Positions 26,484-34,408 of a stretch of 61,074 nucleotides of DNA are shown here, one piece after another. Position numbers and translations under genes: made by a program. Position 1 is the first letter of the stretch; every line of letters begins with the position of its first letter. The stretch covers positions 1 to 61,074 of the forward strand of contig JBFIXI010000014.1 in NCBI GenBank assembly GCA_041605955.1. Reading direction: 5' to 3'. Under the pieces are notes generated by a model. That model saw only the letters and a program-made list of their open reading frames with translations, was not told where the DNA came from and did not search any database. This DNA comes from JAHEJX01 sp041605955 (lineage in GTDB: Bacteria > Actinomycetota > Acidimicrobiia > Spongiisociales > UBA5794).

Positions 26484-26771
26484 TCAGCTCTCGTCGATCC
26501 GCAGGATCTTGTGCCGGACCACGTTGTCGGCCAACGAGAGGGCGCGGTCGAGAGTGGCTACGAGAGGGGCGTCGCCGAGGAACTGCACCACCGAGTAGTA
26601 GCCCTCATTGATGTGGTCGATCTCATATGCAAAACGCCGTTTGCCCCAGAAATCGCTTTCCTTCACCTCGCCCGACTCTTTGATCGCCGCTTCCAGCTCC
26701 CCAATCTGGGTGCGCACGTCGGGCTCGGTCATCTCCGGCCGATGAATCATCATCAGCTCATAGGTACGCAA
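26484..26771 (-). CDS. rpsF: 30S ribosomal protein S6
   Basis: The protein RTYELMMIHRPEM...DNVVRHKILRID is S6, which binds S18 in the small-subunit platform. I place the start at TTG 26771, giving 95 residues, the usual S6 length, with the N-terminus at the conserved R-x-YE. An essentially perfect anti-Shine-Dalgarno match AAGGAGGTGAT lies about nine bases upstream of that TTG. An ATG at 26795 would add eight residues (MSEGGDGA) and would place this AGGAGGTGAT inside the coding sequence. First gene of the cluster; ssb follows after 146 bp. Confidence 0.92.
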   Translation of the reverse strand: MRTYELMMIHRPEMTEPDVRTQIGELEAAIKESGEVKESDFWGKRRFAYEIDHINEGYYSVVQFLGDAPLVATLDRALSLADNVVRHKILRIDES

Positions 26772-26889
26772 AGCTCCATCACCTCCTTCGGACATTCGCT
26801 CCTCGCGAAAGGCCCCCGGACGCTCCGGGAGCAGGGGTCGAGCCGACGGAAGAGTACCAGCCCGCGCTCCCTTGCGGAACCGGGGCGCA

Positions 26890-27498
26890 CTAACCGTCGA
26901 GAACCAGCTTGGCACCCGACGTCAGAGCGGCAAAACCTGTCTGCGGTACCTCGATCGCATGCGTGTAAGACCCGGCCGGCTGGTAGCTATCGCATGGCTC
27001 CGCCACACACGGCTCCATCGAGAAGCTGTCGACGTAAGAGCCGGTGGCATCGAAGAATGCGATGTCAAGCGGGAGCAATGTGTCCTTCATCCAGAACGTC
27101 TGAGCCGTGGGCTGCTCCCACACGAACAACATGCCGTCGAGATCTCCCAGGTCGGCGACGTTCATCAGCCCCTGGCTCCGCTCGGAAGGGGCGTCGGCGA
27201 CCGCCACTGCCAGCACGTAGGTGATTGATCCGTCGACGATGGCGAGGGTACGCGTATCGAAACCCCGCAGCTGTTCGGGCACCACCAACGGTTCGGCTGT
27301 CGTGCTCGGCCCCGCCGAAGTGGTCGTGCTGGCTTCGGGTAGCGAGCCGGGCTCCACTGTCGCAACGTTATCGACGGGCGGCACGCGCGCTGCCGCGCAT
27401 GCCGAGCCCACCAGCGCACCGGCCACCAGCATGGCGGCCAGGGCAACGAGGCGGCGGACCCGGGGCCTCCCGACCGAGCGCGTGCCAGTGGTGCCCAT
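26890..27498 (-). CDS. Secreted DUF192 domain protein
   Basis: 202 residues. The N-terminus has arginines followed by a hydrophobic core (about 16-33) ending near Cys34 in GSACAA, so it is exported, possibly as a lipoprotein with a poor lipobox. A Ser/Thr linker (TTTSAGPSTT) leads to a DUF192 domain from about 80: ERSQGLMNVADLGDLDGMLF, then the hallmark FWMKDTLLPLDIAFFD. The function of DUF192 is not established. Confidence 0.85.
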   Translation of the reverse strand: MGTTGTRSVGRPRVRRLVALAAMLVAGALVGSACAAARVPPVDNVATVEPGSLPEASTTTSAGPSTTAEPLVVPEQLRGFDTRTLAIVDGSITYVLAVAVADAPSERSQGLMNVADLGDLDGMLFVWEQPTAQTFWMKDTLLPLDIAFFDATGSYVDSFSMEPCVAEPCDSYQPAGSYTHAIEVPQTGFAALTSGAKLVLDG

Positions 27499-27554
27499 GG
27501 CACGAGATCCTAAGAGAACCCGTCGAGTAGCGGCACCGCGCCCGAAAAGTGTAA

Positions 27555-27578
27555 GGGGTGGGGCCGAGGCCCCACCCC
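27555..27578. terminator. GC-rich hairpin
   Basis: GGGGTGGGGC(C) and its complement (G)GCCCCACCCC meet around a minimal loop, giving ten or eleven pairs. It lies about 57 bp upstream of the DUF192 gene start on the minus strand and may end transcripts arriving from panB, or belong to the leader of the DUF192 gene. No U-tract. Confidence 0.4.
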
Positions 27579-27834
27579 ATCGACACCGGACTCCCCCTTA
27601 GCGGGGCCCCTCGCGATGTCGCCTTGAAAACGGGTTCAGGAACCGACGGATCACCCTTTCGACGGCGCCGTTCCCCCACGGGCACATTGTCCATCAACCC
27701 ACCACAGCCAGTCGAGTCGGTTTTGCCTCCCTCACGGAGTGACTAGTCCGGAGCCCTCTTCCCCCGTCGGGCGCAGCAGGGTGGCGACGCTCCGCGAGGG
27801 GGCGAGCGCCCCCACCCCGGCCTCCGGGCGGTAC

Positions 27835-27869
27835 TCCCCCCAAATCGAGCCTCCGGCTCGAAGGGGGGA
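27835..27869. terminator. Two-tier hairpin after panB
   Basis: An outer stem TCCCCCC (27835-27841)/GGGGGGA (27863-27869) encloses an inner stem TCGAGCC/GGCTCGA (27845-27851 with 27855-27861). It starts eight bases after the panB stop codon on the minus strand, so it is a likely terminator. The C6/G6 core matches other hairpins of this window. Confidence 0.5.
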
Positions 27870-27877
27870 CAATCCCG

Positions 27878-28870
27878 TTACCTCTCCATGGCTTCGTCGG
27901 CCATCAGGTCGTCGGCGGCCAGGCCGGCGTAGCTGCCCTCGGTCATCTCGCGTAGCAACGCGGCGGACTCCTCGTCCATGGTGTACGTCTCGTCGGGGCC
28001 GGGGAAAGCGCCCGACTGGATGTCGGCGAAGAAGGCCCCCATTGCCGCTACGGCGTCGTCGGCGAGGGTGGCGTACTGGCGCACGAACTTGGGCAGGCGG
28101 CCCTTGTGGAGGCCGAGCAGATCGTGAAACACCAGCACCTGCCCGTCGGTGGCGTTACCGGCACCGATGCCGATGGTGGGCACAGCCACCTCGGCGGTGA
28201 TGATCTCTCCGAGCACGTCGGGAATGCCTTCGAGCACGATGGAGAACACCCCGGCCTCGGCGAGGGCCTTGGCATCGCTGATCATCTCGTATGCCGGCCC
28301 CACGTTGCGGCCTTGCACCCGGTAGCCGCCCATCTCGTTCACCGACTGCGGGGTGAGGCCGATGTGGCCCATCACGGGAATCTCGGCATTGCGAATTGCC
28401 TCGATGATCTCGACGCGCTTGCGGCCCCCCTCCACCTTCACCGCCTCGGCACCCCCCTCTTGGACGAATCTCCCGGCGTTGTGGACGGCTTCTTCTGCGG
28501 TGGTGTGGTAGCTCATCCACGGCATGTCGCCGACGACGAGCGCCGCCGGCTCCGCCCGGCTGACGGCGGCGATGTGGTGGATCATCGCGTCGACGGTCAT
28601 CGCCAGGGTGTCGTCGTACCCGAGGACGACATTGCCGACGCTATCGCCGACGAGGATGATGTCGGCTCCGGCCCGATCGGCAATGACTGCGCTGGGATGG
28701 TCATAAGCCGTCACCATCCGCAGCTTGTCTCCGCCTTTGCGGGCCCGCACCTTGGGTGCGGTCATCTTGGGAGGCTTCGGTGCCCCGGCCTTCTCAGCCC
28801 CGGCCTTCTCGGTCCCGGCCTTCTCGGTCCCGGCCTTCTCGGTCCCGGCCTTCTCGGTTGACGACGACAC
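27878..28870 (-). CDS. panB: 3-methyl-2-oxobutanoate hydroxymethyltransferase with repetitive N-terminal extension
   Basis: Adds a hydroxymethyl group from methylenetetrahydrofolate to ketoisovalerate, the first pantothenate step. The TIM-barrel core begins at about residue 36 (MTAPKVRARKGGDKLRMVTAYD), with the metal-site GDSVGNVVLGY, GHIGLTPQ and TIGIGAGN blocks. Before it is an unusual 35-residue segment of five EKAG(T/A) pentapeptides encoded by a 15-bp tandem repeat. The GTG at 28870 has AAAGGA upstream; the internal ATG at 28765 has none, so the extension is probably translated. The C-terminus (from about 290) is also longer and acidic. No panC or panD adjoins. Confidence 0.93.
   Translation of the reverse strand: MSSSTEKAGTEKAGTEKAGTEKAGAEKAGAPKPPKMTAPKVRARKGGDKLRMVTAYDHPSAVIADRAGADIILVGDSVGNVVLGYDDTLAMTVDAMIHHIAAVSRAEPAALVVGDMPWMSYHTTAEEAVHNAGRFVQEGGAEAVKVEGGRKRVEIIEAIRNAEIPVMGHIGLTPQSVNEMGGYRVQGRNVGPAYEMISDAKALAEAGVFSIVLEGIPDVLGEIITAEVAVPTIGIGAGNATDGQVLVFHDLLGLHKGRLPKFVRQYATLADDAVAAMGAFFADIQSGAFPGPDETYTMDEESAALLREMTEGSYAGLAADDLMADEAMER
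28785..28859. repeat. 15-bp tandem repeat inside panB
   Basis: Five units of ccggccttctcggtc (first ends agcc, last ggtt), in frame, giving the EKAGT/EKAGA repeats at the N-terminus of PanB. Copy-number change would alter the protein length by five residues without a frameshift. Confidence 0.9.
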
Positions 28871-29073
28871 GGCAGTGTTCCTTTCTCCCCGCCGTTCGCG
28901 GTCGGGGGAATGCGTTCCAGGGGCCCAGCTCTGCCTGCGGATGCCTCAGCCGCCGTGGGGTCGCCTGTGCGCAGCGGAGCAGGGGCGTTGTCTCGGTCAA
29001 CGTTACTGCGCCCTGAGAAGACAGCAGACATGGCCGGCGACGGTGACCCCCATCATTGCCCCACCAGCGTGCT

Positions 29074-30666
29074 CTAGTCACCTCTGAGTTGCCGCTCGGC
29101 GGTCTGAGCGATGAGCACTGCCACCAAACCGACGGCTCCCAGCACCACGTGGAGTCGGGCCGTTGCGGGGTTCAGCGCGAGAACACTGAGGCCGTTGGAC
29201 CAGCCGGCGATTCCCAGCAGCAAGTACAGCGCCGCACCCGCCGACCCGCCGAGACCGACATACCGAGTCGCATAGGCCCGAGTTGAACGGGACCGAGTGG
29301 GATCGGACCGAGTCGGAAAGGCAACACCCAACAAGACGAGGCCGACCAGGACGTGCAGGCTGTTCTGTAGTGGGTTCACCGAGAAGGCGAGAACGGTCTC
29401 TCCCAGCTCGCGCAGGGGGTTGTCGAAGCCGGTCACTCCGAAGCCGAGAATCCCAAACGCCAGTGACACCACCGCCAGCGCGGCCACGACGTAGCGGGTC
29501 CGCTGCTGGGAATGCGCCGGAAGAGGTTGCGGCGCCGGGTGGACCTCCAGCCTACGAAAGAGGTACACCAGCAGTACCAGGAACGGAGCCACTACTACCA
29601 GCCACAGGGGACGGATCAGCCACCACACCGTGGTGCCGGTTTCCGTCCGGGGGAACCCCAGGGGGTAGACGATGGCGGCGGCGATCGCCAGCGCGCTGAC
29701 GTGCCACAGATACATGGTCAGGGCGACGCCGTTGAGGCGGCCCAGCAGAGAGGAGAGGCGGGAGCCCCACACCCGCATCCACCGCCGCAACGCGCCGGCC
29801 AACCCCAACAACCACAACGTCAACGCCACCAGTGCCAAGCTCGGCGGATCGGTGTTCCACCGGTCCTCGCCCGGGACACCAACCATGCTCACCGGATAGC
29901 CACCAATAGTGACGAGTGCCACCAGGCCCGCCAGCCCGGCAGCGGCTATCACGGCGGCGCTGCGGACCGAGATGCGCGTGGAGCGTGGTTCGCTGTAGAT
30001 GATCCCGAGCTGATGAGCGAACAACCAAACGAATCCATAGTTGGCCACGCCTACCGCTTCCAGGCCAAACCCGTGCACGAGAAGATCGACCATGGCGGCA
30101 CCTACGACCATCACCGCCGGGATCCACCATCCCCCGCGGTGGTGAAGCCGCCGCATCGCCGGAGCCAGGGCCACGACGACCAAATAGAGGCCCAGAAACC
30201 AGAACGGCAGCGCCGCAATGTCGGCGGCCCGCTCGATCACATTCGGCTCGGGCAGCGGCAGCGGAGCGGCCACGCTTGCGATCAGAAGCCAAACGACCAT
30301 GAAGCCAACGGTCGGAGGGAGCAAGCGCCCCAGCCTCGTGCGCAGGAATCCCAGGTAGTCGCCATCGTGGTGGGCGAGCGAGCGCGCGTTGGCGAACCCA
30401 CCGACGAAGAACAGCAGCGGCATCACCTGCAGCAACCAGGTCACCGGGTGAGCCGCGGGGATGACCGACAGGGCGTTCTCGCCGACGATGCGCCCCGGCT
30501 CCCAGATAACGGTTGTTGTCAGCCAGTGGCCGATGACAACGGTGAGGACCGCAATGACTCGGAGCGCGTCGATGAACTGGTCGCGTACGGGGCGCTCCGG
30601 CCCGACACTCGTGATTTCCCGATCGATCGCGCCATTCTCGTCGCCGTGGCAGCTGGTGTGCCCCAC
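29074..30666 (-). CDS. Acyltransferase-3 family membrane protein fused to a DUF4383-like domain
   Basis: 530 residues, polytopic. Residues about 25-370 are an acyltransferase-3 domain: RDQFIDALRVIAVLTVVIGHW carries the hallmark helix with the catalytic-type histidine, and MPLLFFVGGFANARSL and YLWHVSALAIA follow. Such enzymes O-acylate surface sugars or lipids. After a hinge at about 375-390 come four more helices with NPLQNSLHVLVGLVLLG and later LHVVLGAVGL, the pattern of DUF4383 proteins. The GTG start at 30666 adds about 25 polar residues before homology begins. Divergent from the GNAT gene at 30701. Confidence 0.82.
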   Translation of the reverse strand: MGHTSCHGDENGAIDREITSVGPERPVRDQFIDALRVIAVLTVVIGHWLTTTVIWEPGRIVGENALSVIPAAHPVTWLLQVMPLLFFVGGFANARSLAHHDGDYLGFLRTRLGRLLPPTVGFMVVWLLIASVAAPLPLPEPNVIERAADIAALPFWFLGLYLVVVALAPAMRRLHHRGGWWIPAVMVVGAAMVDLLVHGFGLEAVGVANYGFVWLFAHQLGIIYSEPRSTRISVRSAAVIAAAGLAGLVALVTIGGYPVSMVGVPGEDRWNTDPPSLALVALTLWLLGLAGALRRWMRVWGSRLSSLLGRLNGVALTMYLWHVSALAIAAAIVYPLGFPRTETGTTVWWLIRPLWLVVVAPFLVLLVYLFRRLEVHPAPQPLPAHSQQRTRYVVAALAVVSLAFGILGFGVTGFDNPLRELGETVLAFSVNPLQNSLHVLVGLVLLGVAFPTRSDPTRSRSTRAYATRYVGLGGSAGAALYLLLGIAGWSNGLSVLALNPATARLHVVLGAVGLVAVLIAQTAERQLRGD

Positions 30667-30700
30667 GAGGTGTCCGCCGGCGGTCGCCTACGCTGACCAC

Positions 30701-31246
30701 GTGCCAACGGACGAGCCACCCGAACTGGAAACGACGCGGTTCAGGCTGCGCCCGGCCGTAGCGGCCGATCTCGAACAGATCCACGCCATCTTCCAGAGCA
30801 ACCCCGACTTCTTGGCGTTGCGCCGGGACATTGCCGCCGTCTCGCGAAGCTACGACCTCGCCGAGGTGACGAGCTACTGGGAGCAAGCGACGTTGCAACC
30901 GGACAGGCATCTTCTCGTGATCACGAACAAGCCGACCGGCGCAGCTATTGGCCTGCTCGACTTCGTCGTTGAGTCGCCGGCAGATGGGTTGCCGTGGCTT
31001 GGGCTCATCATCGTCCATCACATGCAGCAGCGGCGGGGAGTTGCCTCAGAAGCGCTCGGCGCCGTCGTCCAGCATCTGGCTTCCCGAGGATGCCCTGCCC
31101 TCCGCATGGCGGTGACCGAGGGCAACACCACAGGGGCGGCATTCGGCGTCAGCTTCGGATTCGAGAGCTACGCAACGGCGGCGACCCCGGCGGCCAATGC
31201 CGAGTCCCACATAATCCTGATGGAGCTTCGGCTCGCTCCGCAGTAG
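30701..31246 (+). CDS. GNAT family N-acetyltransferase
   Basis: 181 residues from the GTG at 30701 (VPTDEPPELETTRFRLRPAV). The RimJ-like start 'ETTRFRLRP', the motif A region LIIVHHMQQRRGVASEALGAV (QQRRGVAS acetyl-CoA loop) and MAVTEGNTTGAAFGVSFGF are visible. Upstream in-frame codons belong to sequence antisense to the acyltransferase gene and are not used. Substrate unknown. Confidence 0.8.
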   Translation: MPTDEPPELETTRFRLRPAVAADLEQIHAIFQSNPDFLALRRDIAAVSRSYDLAEVTSYWEQATLQPDRHLLVITNKPTGAAIGLLDFVVESPADGLPWLGLIIVHHMQQRRGVASEALGAVVQHLASRGCPALRMAVTEGNTTGAAFGVSFGFESYATAATPAANAESHIILMELRLAPQ

Positions 31247-31322
31247 CCACCCATCGCCCCCAGCAACCGTCGCCGGTGTCCGGGCATCTCCCGGGGTGCC
31301 GCCTGCTGATTACTGTCCCCCT

Positions 31323-31799
31323 ATGGCACGAAAAGACATCACCATGACCGAAGCCGAGATCATCGAGTTCCTCACCAACGGGCACACGCTGCAGGTCGCC
31401 ACCGTCGGCGCCGACGGGATGCCCCACCTGGCCCCCATGTGGTACACCGTCGACGACGGCAAGGTGGCGTTCCGGTCGTTCACCAAGTCACAGAAGATCG
31501 TCAACCTGGCTCGCAACCCCAAGCTGACGGTGCTCGTAGAGCGAGGCGAGTCCTACGACGAGCTGCAAGGCGTGATGATCAAAGGAACCGCCACGCTGGT
31601 CACCGACCGCGACTGGGTGCTCGACCTGTACGGCAAGCTGGCCGCCAAGTACGAGATGGTGGGCGGGGCGCGGCAGGAGCTGACGGCCGACGAGCTGGAG
31701 GAAGCGTTCGGACGCTACGCCGAGAAGAACACCGGCGTCATCGTGGAGCCCGTCAAGGTCATCTCGTGGGATCACACCAAGCTGGGCGGCGCCTACTAG
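31323..31799 (+). CDS. PPOX-class flavin/F420-dependent oxidoreductase
   Basis: 158 residues with the split beta-barrel of the pyridoxamine-phosphate-oxidase-like superfamily: LTNGHTLQVATVGADGMPHLAPMWYTVDDGKVAFRSF is the canonical N-terminal barrel, followed by SQKIVNLARNPKLTVLVE. Actinobacterial proteins of this type often use F420 or FMN; the cofactor cannot be chosen by eye. Start at ATG 31323 (MARKDITMTEAE). Convergent with the FMN reductase gene. Confidence 0.85.
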   Translation: MARKDITMTEAEIIEFLTNGHTLQVATVGADGMPHLAPMWYTVDDGKVAFRSFTKSQKIVNLARNPKLTVLVERGESYDELQGVMIKGTATLVTDRDWVLDLYGKLAAKYEMVGGARQELTADELEEAFGRYAEKNTGVIVEPVKVISWDHTKLGGAY

Positions 31800-31813
31800 G
31801 ACTCGATGGCGGG

Positions 31814-32632
31814 TCAGCCGTCCAGCAGATCCAGCAGCCCGAGGGGCGAGTCGACCTCCAGCAGGCGGGTGTCGGTCGCGGCGGCCAGCGAAGCTAGATC
31901 CTCGTCGGCGCCGGAGCGCGACTCCACTACGCACAGGGCCAGCTCACCCGACTTGAGGCGGGAAACCGCCCACGCCGTGTCCGTGGTGGCGCTCACCTCG
32001 TAGCCGGCCTCGTCGAGGCGGCGAGCGATTTGCGCCAACACATCGTCGTCGGCGCCGAGCACGACGGCCTGTTCCCGGCTTTGATGCAGCTTGATCTGGC
32101 CGGCTAGGGCGAACATCAGCCGGCGCACCTGGTCGACGGTCCGCTCATTCGTGAGCCGTAGGTCGTCGTCGAAGTGGGTGGACGCTCCGGCAACCAGCAC
32201 CTCGGGCCGGTTCAGCACTGCGACGTCGTTGTGGGCCAGCACCACCCGCAGGGCCGCCTGCGACTTGGCCGTGCCCAGCCGGCCCCCGGCACCCATGATG
32301 GCGGTCGGCTTGCGGTCGAGCGGCGAGTCGGCGCCCAGCGACAGCCAATCGATGGCGTTCTTGAGCACTCCCGTCACGGAGTGGTTGTACTCGGGGCTCG
32401 CGATCAGCAGGCCATCGGCTTGCTGCAGCTTGCGGCGCACCTCGGCTACGGGCTCGGGAAAACCGACCTCGGCGCGCAAGTCGGCGTTGTAGAGCGGGAA
32501 CTCACCGATAGCGAGGATCTCGACAGTCATCCCCGCCGGGGCTACCTCGGCGGCGGAGCGCAGCAACGCAGTGTTGTACGACCGGCGCCGCAGGCTGCCC
32601 GATATGGCGATTACGTGAGAGCTGATGATGAT
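31814..32632 (-). CDS. NADPH-dependent FMN reductase fused to a receiver-like domain; start codon unclear
   Basis: Residues of the flavodoxin-like domain include the FMN phosphate loop SGSLRRRSYNTALL, then GLLIASPEYNHSVTGVLKNAIDW and the GGRLGTAKSQ loop. The phosphate loop lies upstream of the first usual start (TTG at 32566); the in-frame codons run back to a TAG 12 bases before the ATC at 32632 and contain no ATG, GTG or TTG. GGAGA lies just before three consecutive ATC codons (32632-32624), so a rare ATC start or a base error is implied. From about residue 190 a second domain reads VVLGADDDVLAQIARRLDEAGYEV and LCVVES, like a response-regulator receiver with Glu in place of the phospho-Asp. 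Confidence 0.75.
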   Translation of the reverse strand: MIISSHVIAISGSLRRRSYNTALLRSAAEVAPAGMTVEILAIGEFPLYNADLRAEVGFPEPVAEVRRKLQQADGLLIASPEYNHSVTGVLKNAIDWLSLGADSPLDRKPTAIMGAGGRLGTAKSQAALRVVLAHNDVAVLNRPEVLVAGASTHFDDDLRLTNERTVDQVRRLMFALAGQIKLHQSREQAVVLGADDDVLAQIARRLDEAGYEVSATTDTAWAVSRLKSGELALCVVESRSGADEDLASLAAATDTRLLEVDSPLGLLDLLDG

Positions 32633-32697
32633 TCTCCAGTTGGGGCGCTATTGACAGAGGCACTACGTACAACGCAGCCGTATTCCCGATCCGTCGC

Positions 32698-34365
32698 CTA
32701 TCCCTCGGGGTCGGGTGTGCGATTGCCGTTGCAGTCAAGCCCCTCGCCGGGCCGGTACGTGGCAAACAACATGTCCTCGAGCACGGTGCCGTCCGGGGCA
32801 ACCCGCTCTCGGTAGGTGTTGACTCGGGTGCAGCGACCGATCTTGTAGGACGTCTGGCGGGTCTGCTCCACATCAAAGTACTTGGTCGACCACATGTCGA
32901 CGGTGATCGAGCTGCCGGTGTAATGCGGCCAGATCATCACCGCATACGGCGTGGGGTTTGTCAGTTCCAAGTCGGGCAGCGGGAACGACAACGTCGCCTC
33001 CCGCCCATAGGGATAGCGGCTGATGTAGATCGAGTGCGACTGATATTCGGGGATGTCGAGACCGGCGAAGAAGGCGGCATTGAACGTGGTGGTGGCGAAC
33101 TGGCTGATGCCGCCGCCCACCTCGTCGATGAAGTGGCCGCTTTGGATCACCCCGTCGGCCACGAATCCCTTGTCGCGGGTGCGCCTGCCGACGAAATCGT
33201 TGATGGAGAGAGTTTCCCCCGGCTCGATGATCTGGCCGCGCACCAGGTCGGCGATGCGTTGAATGTTCTTGACCCGGTTCTGGCAGCAGCGGTGACGGGT
33301 GGTGAACGTGGACACCAGCTCTGTGATGCCGTACTCCTCGGCGCGAGCCTGGCCGCCGTCGTCCTCGACGCGCACCGTCGGGAGCTCGACTGCTGCGGGG
33401 TCGTCGTTGACGGCTGCATCGAAGAGCAGCGGTGCCACCCCGGCGGCACAGCACTGACGGGCGGGAATCCCCAGATCGACGTGCAGCTCCCCCTCGTCGA
33501 CCGAGAACTTCGGCTCGGGTAGCGGATCGGCGTAGTCCGTGAACAACGCTTCAACCGAGGCTTGGACTCGCTCGGGAGCGAACACAGGGGTCAGCTCGCC
33601 ATCGACGACTTCGGCGTCGATCCAGCGGCGCACCGACTCCGCTCCGATGATGCCGATGCGGTCGTTGATCGAGACGACCAGCCGATTGGCGAGCTCGTTG
33701 GCTTCGGCCAGCGCCCGCTCCAGATCCGCCTGGGTGTGAGTGGTCGGGATTGGGGTGGGCTCAACCGTCACCACATACGGGGGTGGCCCGGCGGACACCG
33801 CCTCCCCGACGGCTGCAATGACGTCGGCGGCGTCGAGATAACTCCCTGCTATCGGACCGGTCACGTCGAAGCCGCCGTTGGCGCCGGTGAAGCGCGGTTC
33901 CTCGGGATAGCGGATCACCTGGCCGGGATGGCTTTCCACCAGAGCCCGCAGCGGCTCCGGGTCGAGCTCGTACGTGAGGGCGACGTCGACCTTGCCGCGC
34001 AGCGACCGCCACCACTCGCGGAAGTCTGCCACGACGTTGTCGCCGTCGCGGGCTTGCAGCGCCGCCGCGATCACTGCGTCCTCATCGATGGAGATTCCGG
34101 CGGCGGCGAGCGTGGTCTCGATCACGAGGCCTTCGGTCTGGATCACGAGCGGCAGCTTCTCCACGGCGGCCCCCTCGGCCCGCAGCACCCGGGCGACGTC
34201 TTCAGTGCCGCCGTCGGCGACGATGAAGCCGGCGACGGTGACGTTGCGCCCCACCCGGTCCCGGTGCATCCACAGGTCGAGACCGAATACGGCCACCACC
34301 AATACGGCAGCCAGCGCTCCGCTGGCTACCAAACGGCCCCCGAATCGGGCGATATTCCCACCCAT
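32698..34365 (-). CDS. VanW family membrane-anchored protein
   Basis: 555 residues with an N-terminal membrane anchor (about 12-33), tandem peptidoglycan-binding-4-like segments (about 40-330) and a C-terminal VanW domain: RVKNIQRIADLVRGQIIEPG, then FVGRRTRDKGFVADGVI and EVGGGISQFATTTFNAAFFAGL, which are its most conserved parts. VanW proteins are cell-envelope proteins of unclear activity. Cysteine pairs CC occur twice outside the membrane. Starts 53 bp before the 3' end region of the lipoprotein gene at 34409, same strand. Confidence 0.88.
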   Translation of the reverse strand: MGGNIARFGGRLVASGALAAVLVVAVFGLDLWMHRDRVGRNVTVAGFIVADGGTEDVARVLRAEGAAVEKLPLVIQTEGLVIETTLAAAGISIDEDAVIAAALQARDGDNVVADFREWWRSLRGKVDVALTYELDPEPLRALVESHPGQVIRYPEEPRFTGANGGFDVTGPIAGSYLDAADVIAAVGEAVSAGPPPYVVTVEPTPIPTTHTQADLERALAEANELANRLVVSINDRIGIIGAESVRRWIDAEVVDGELTPVFAPERVQASVEALFTDYADPLPEPKFSVDEGELHVDLGIPARQCCAAGVAPLLFDAAVNDDPAAVELPTVRVEDDGGQARAEEYGITELVSTFTTRHRCCQNRVKNIQRIADLVRGQIIEPGETLSINDFVGRRTRDKGFVADGVIQSGHFIDEVGGGISQFATTTFNAAFFAGLDIPEYQSHSIYISRYPYGREATLSFPLPDLELTNPTPYAVMIWPHYTGSSITVDMWSTKYFDVEQTRQTSYKIGRCTRVNTYRERVAPDGTVLEDMLFATYRPGEGLDCNGNRTPDPEG

Positions 34366-34408
34366 GAGCAGGGGATATTAGAAGACCGACCGCGCTAGCC
34401 CGTCCCTG

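Larger units (their letters stand above)
27499..27877. other. Intergenic region rich in GC hairpins, downstream of panB
   Basis: No convincing gene. Two strong inverted repeats are annotated separately (27555-27578 and 27835-27869). The segment 27770-27870 is made of G- and C-runs and includes gcggtact followed by six C, much like the left-edge repeats. A 109-residue Arg-rich open frame on the minus strand is judged spurious. Confidence 0.7.

Noticed and set aside
27368..27697. 109-codon minus-strand open frame between panB and the DUF192 gene
   Set aside because: Arg/Pro-rich, overlaps the DUF192 gene start in another frame and runs through a strong hairpin.
29552..31021. 489-codon minus-strand open frame over the acyltransferase and GNAT genes
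   Set aside because: Second-frame and antisense shadow; the acyltransferase frame carries the membrane helices and motifs.
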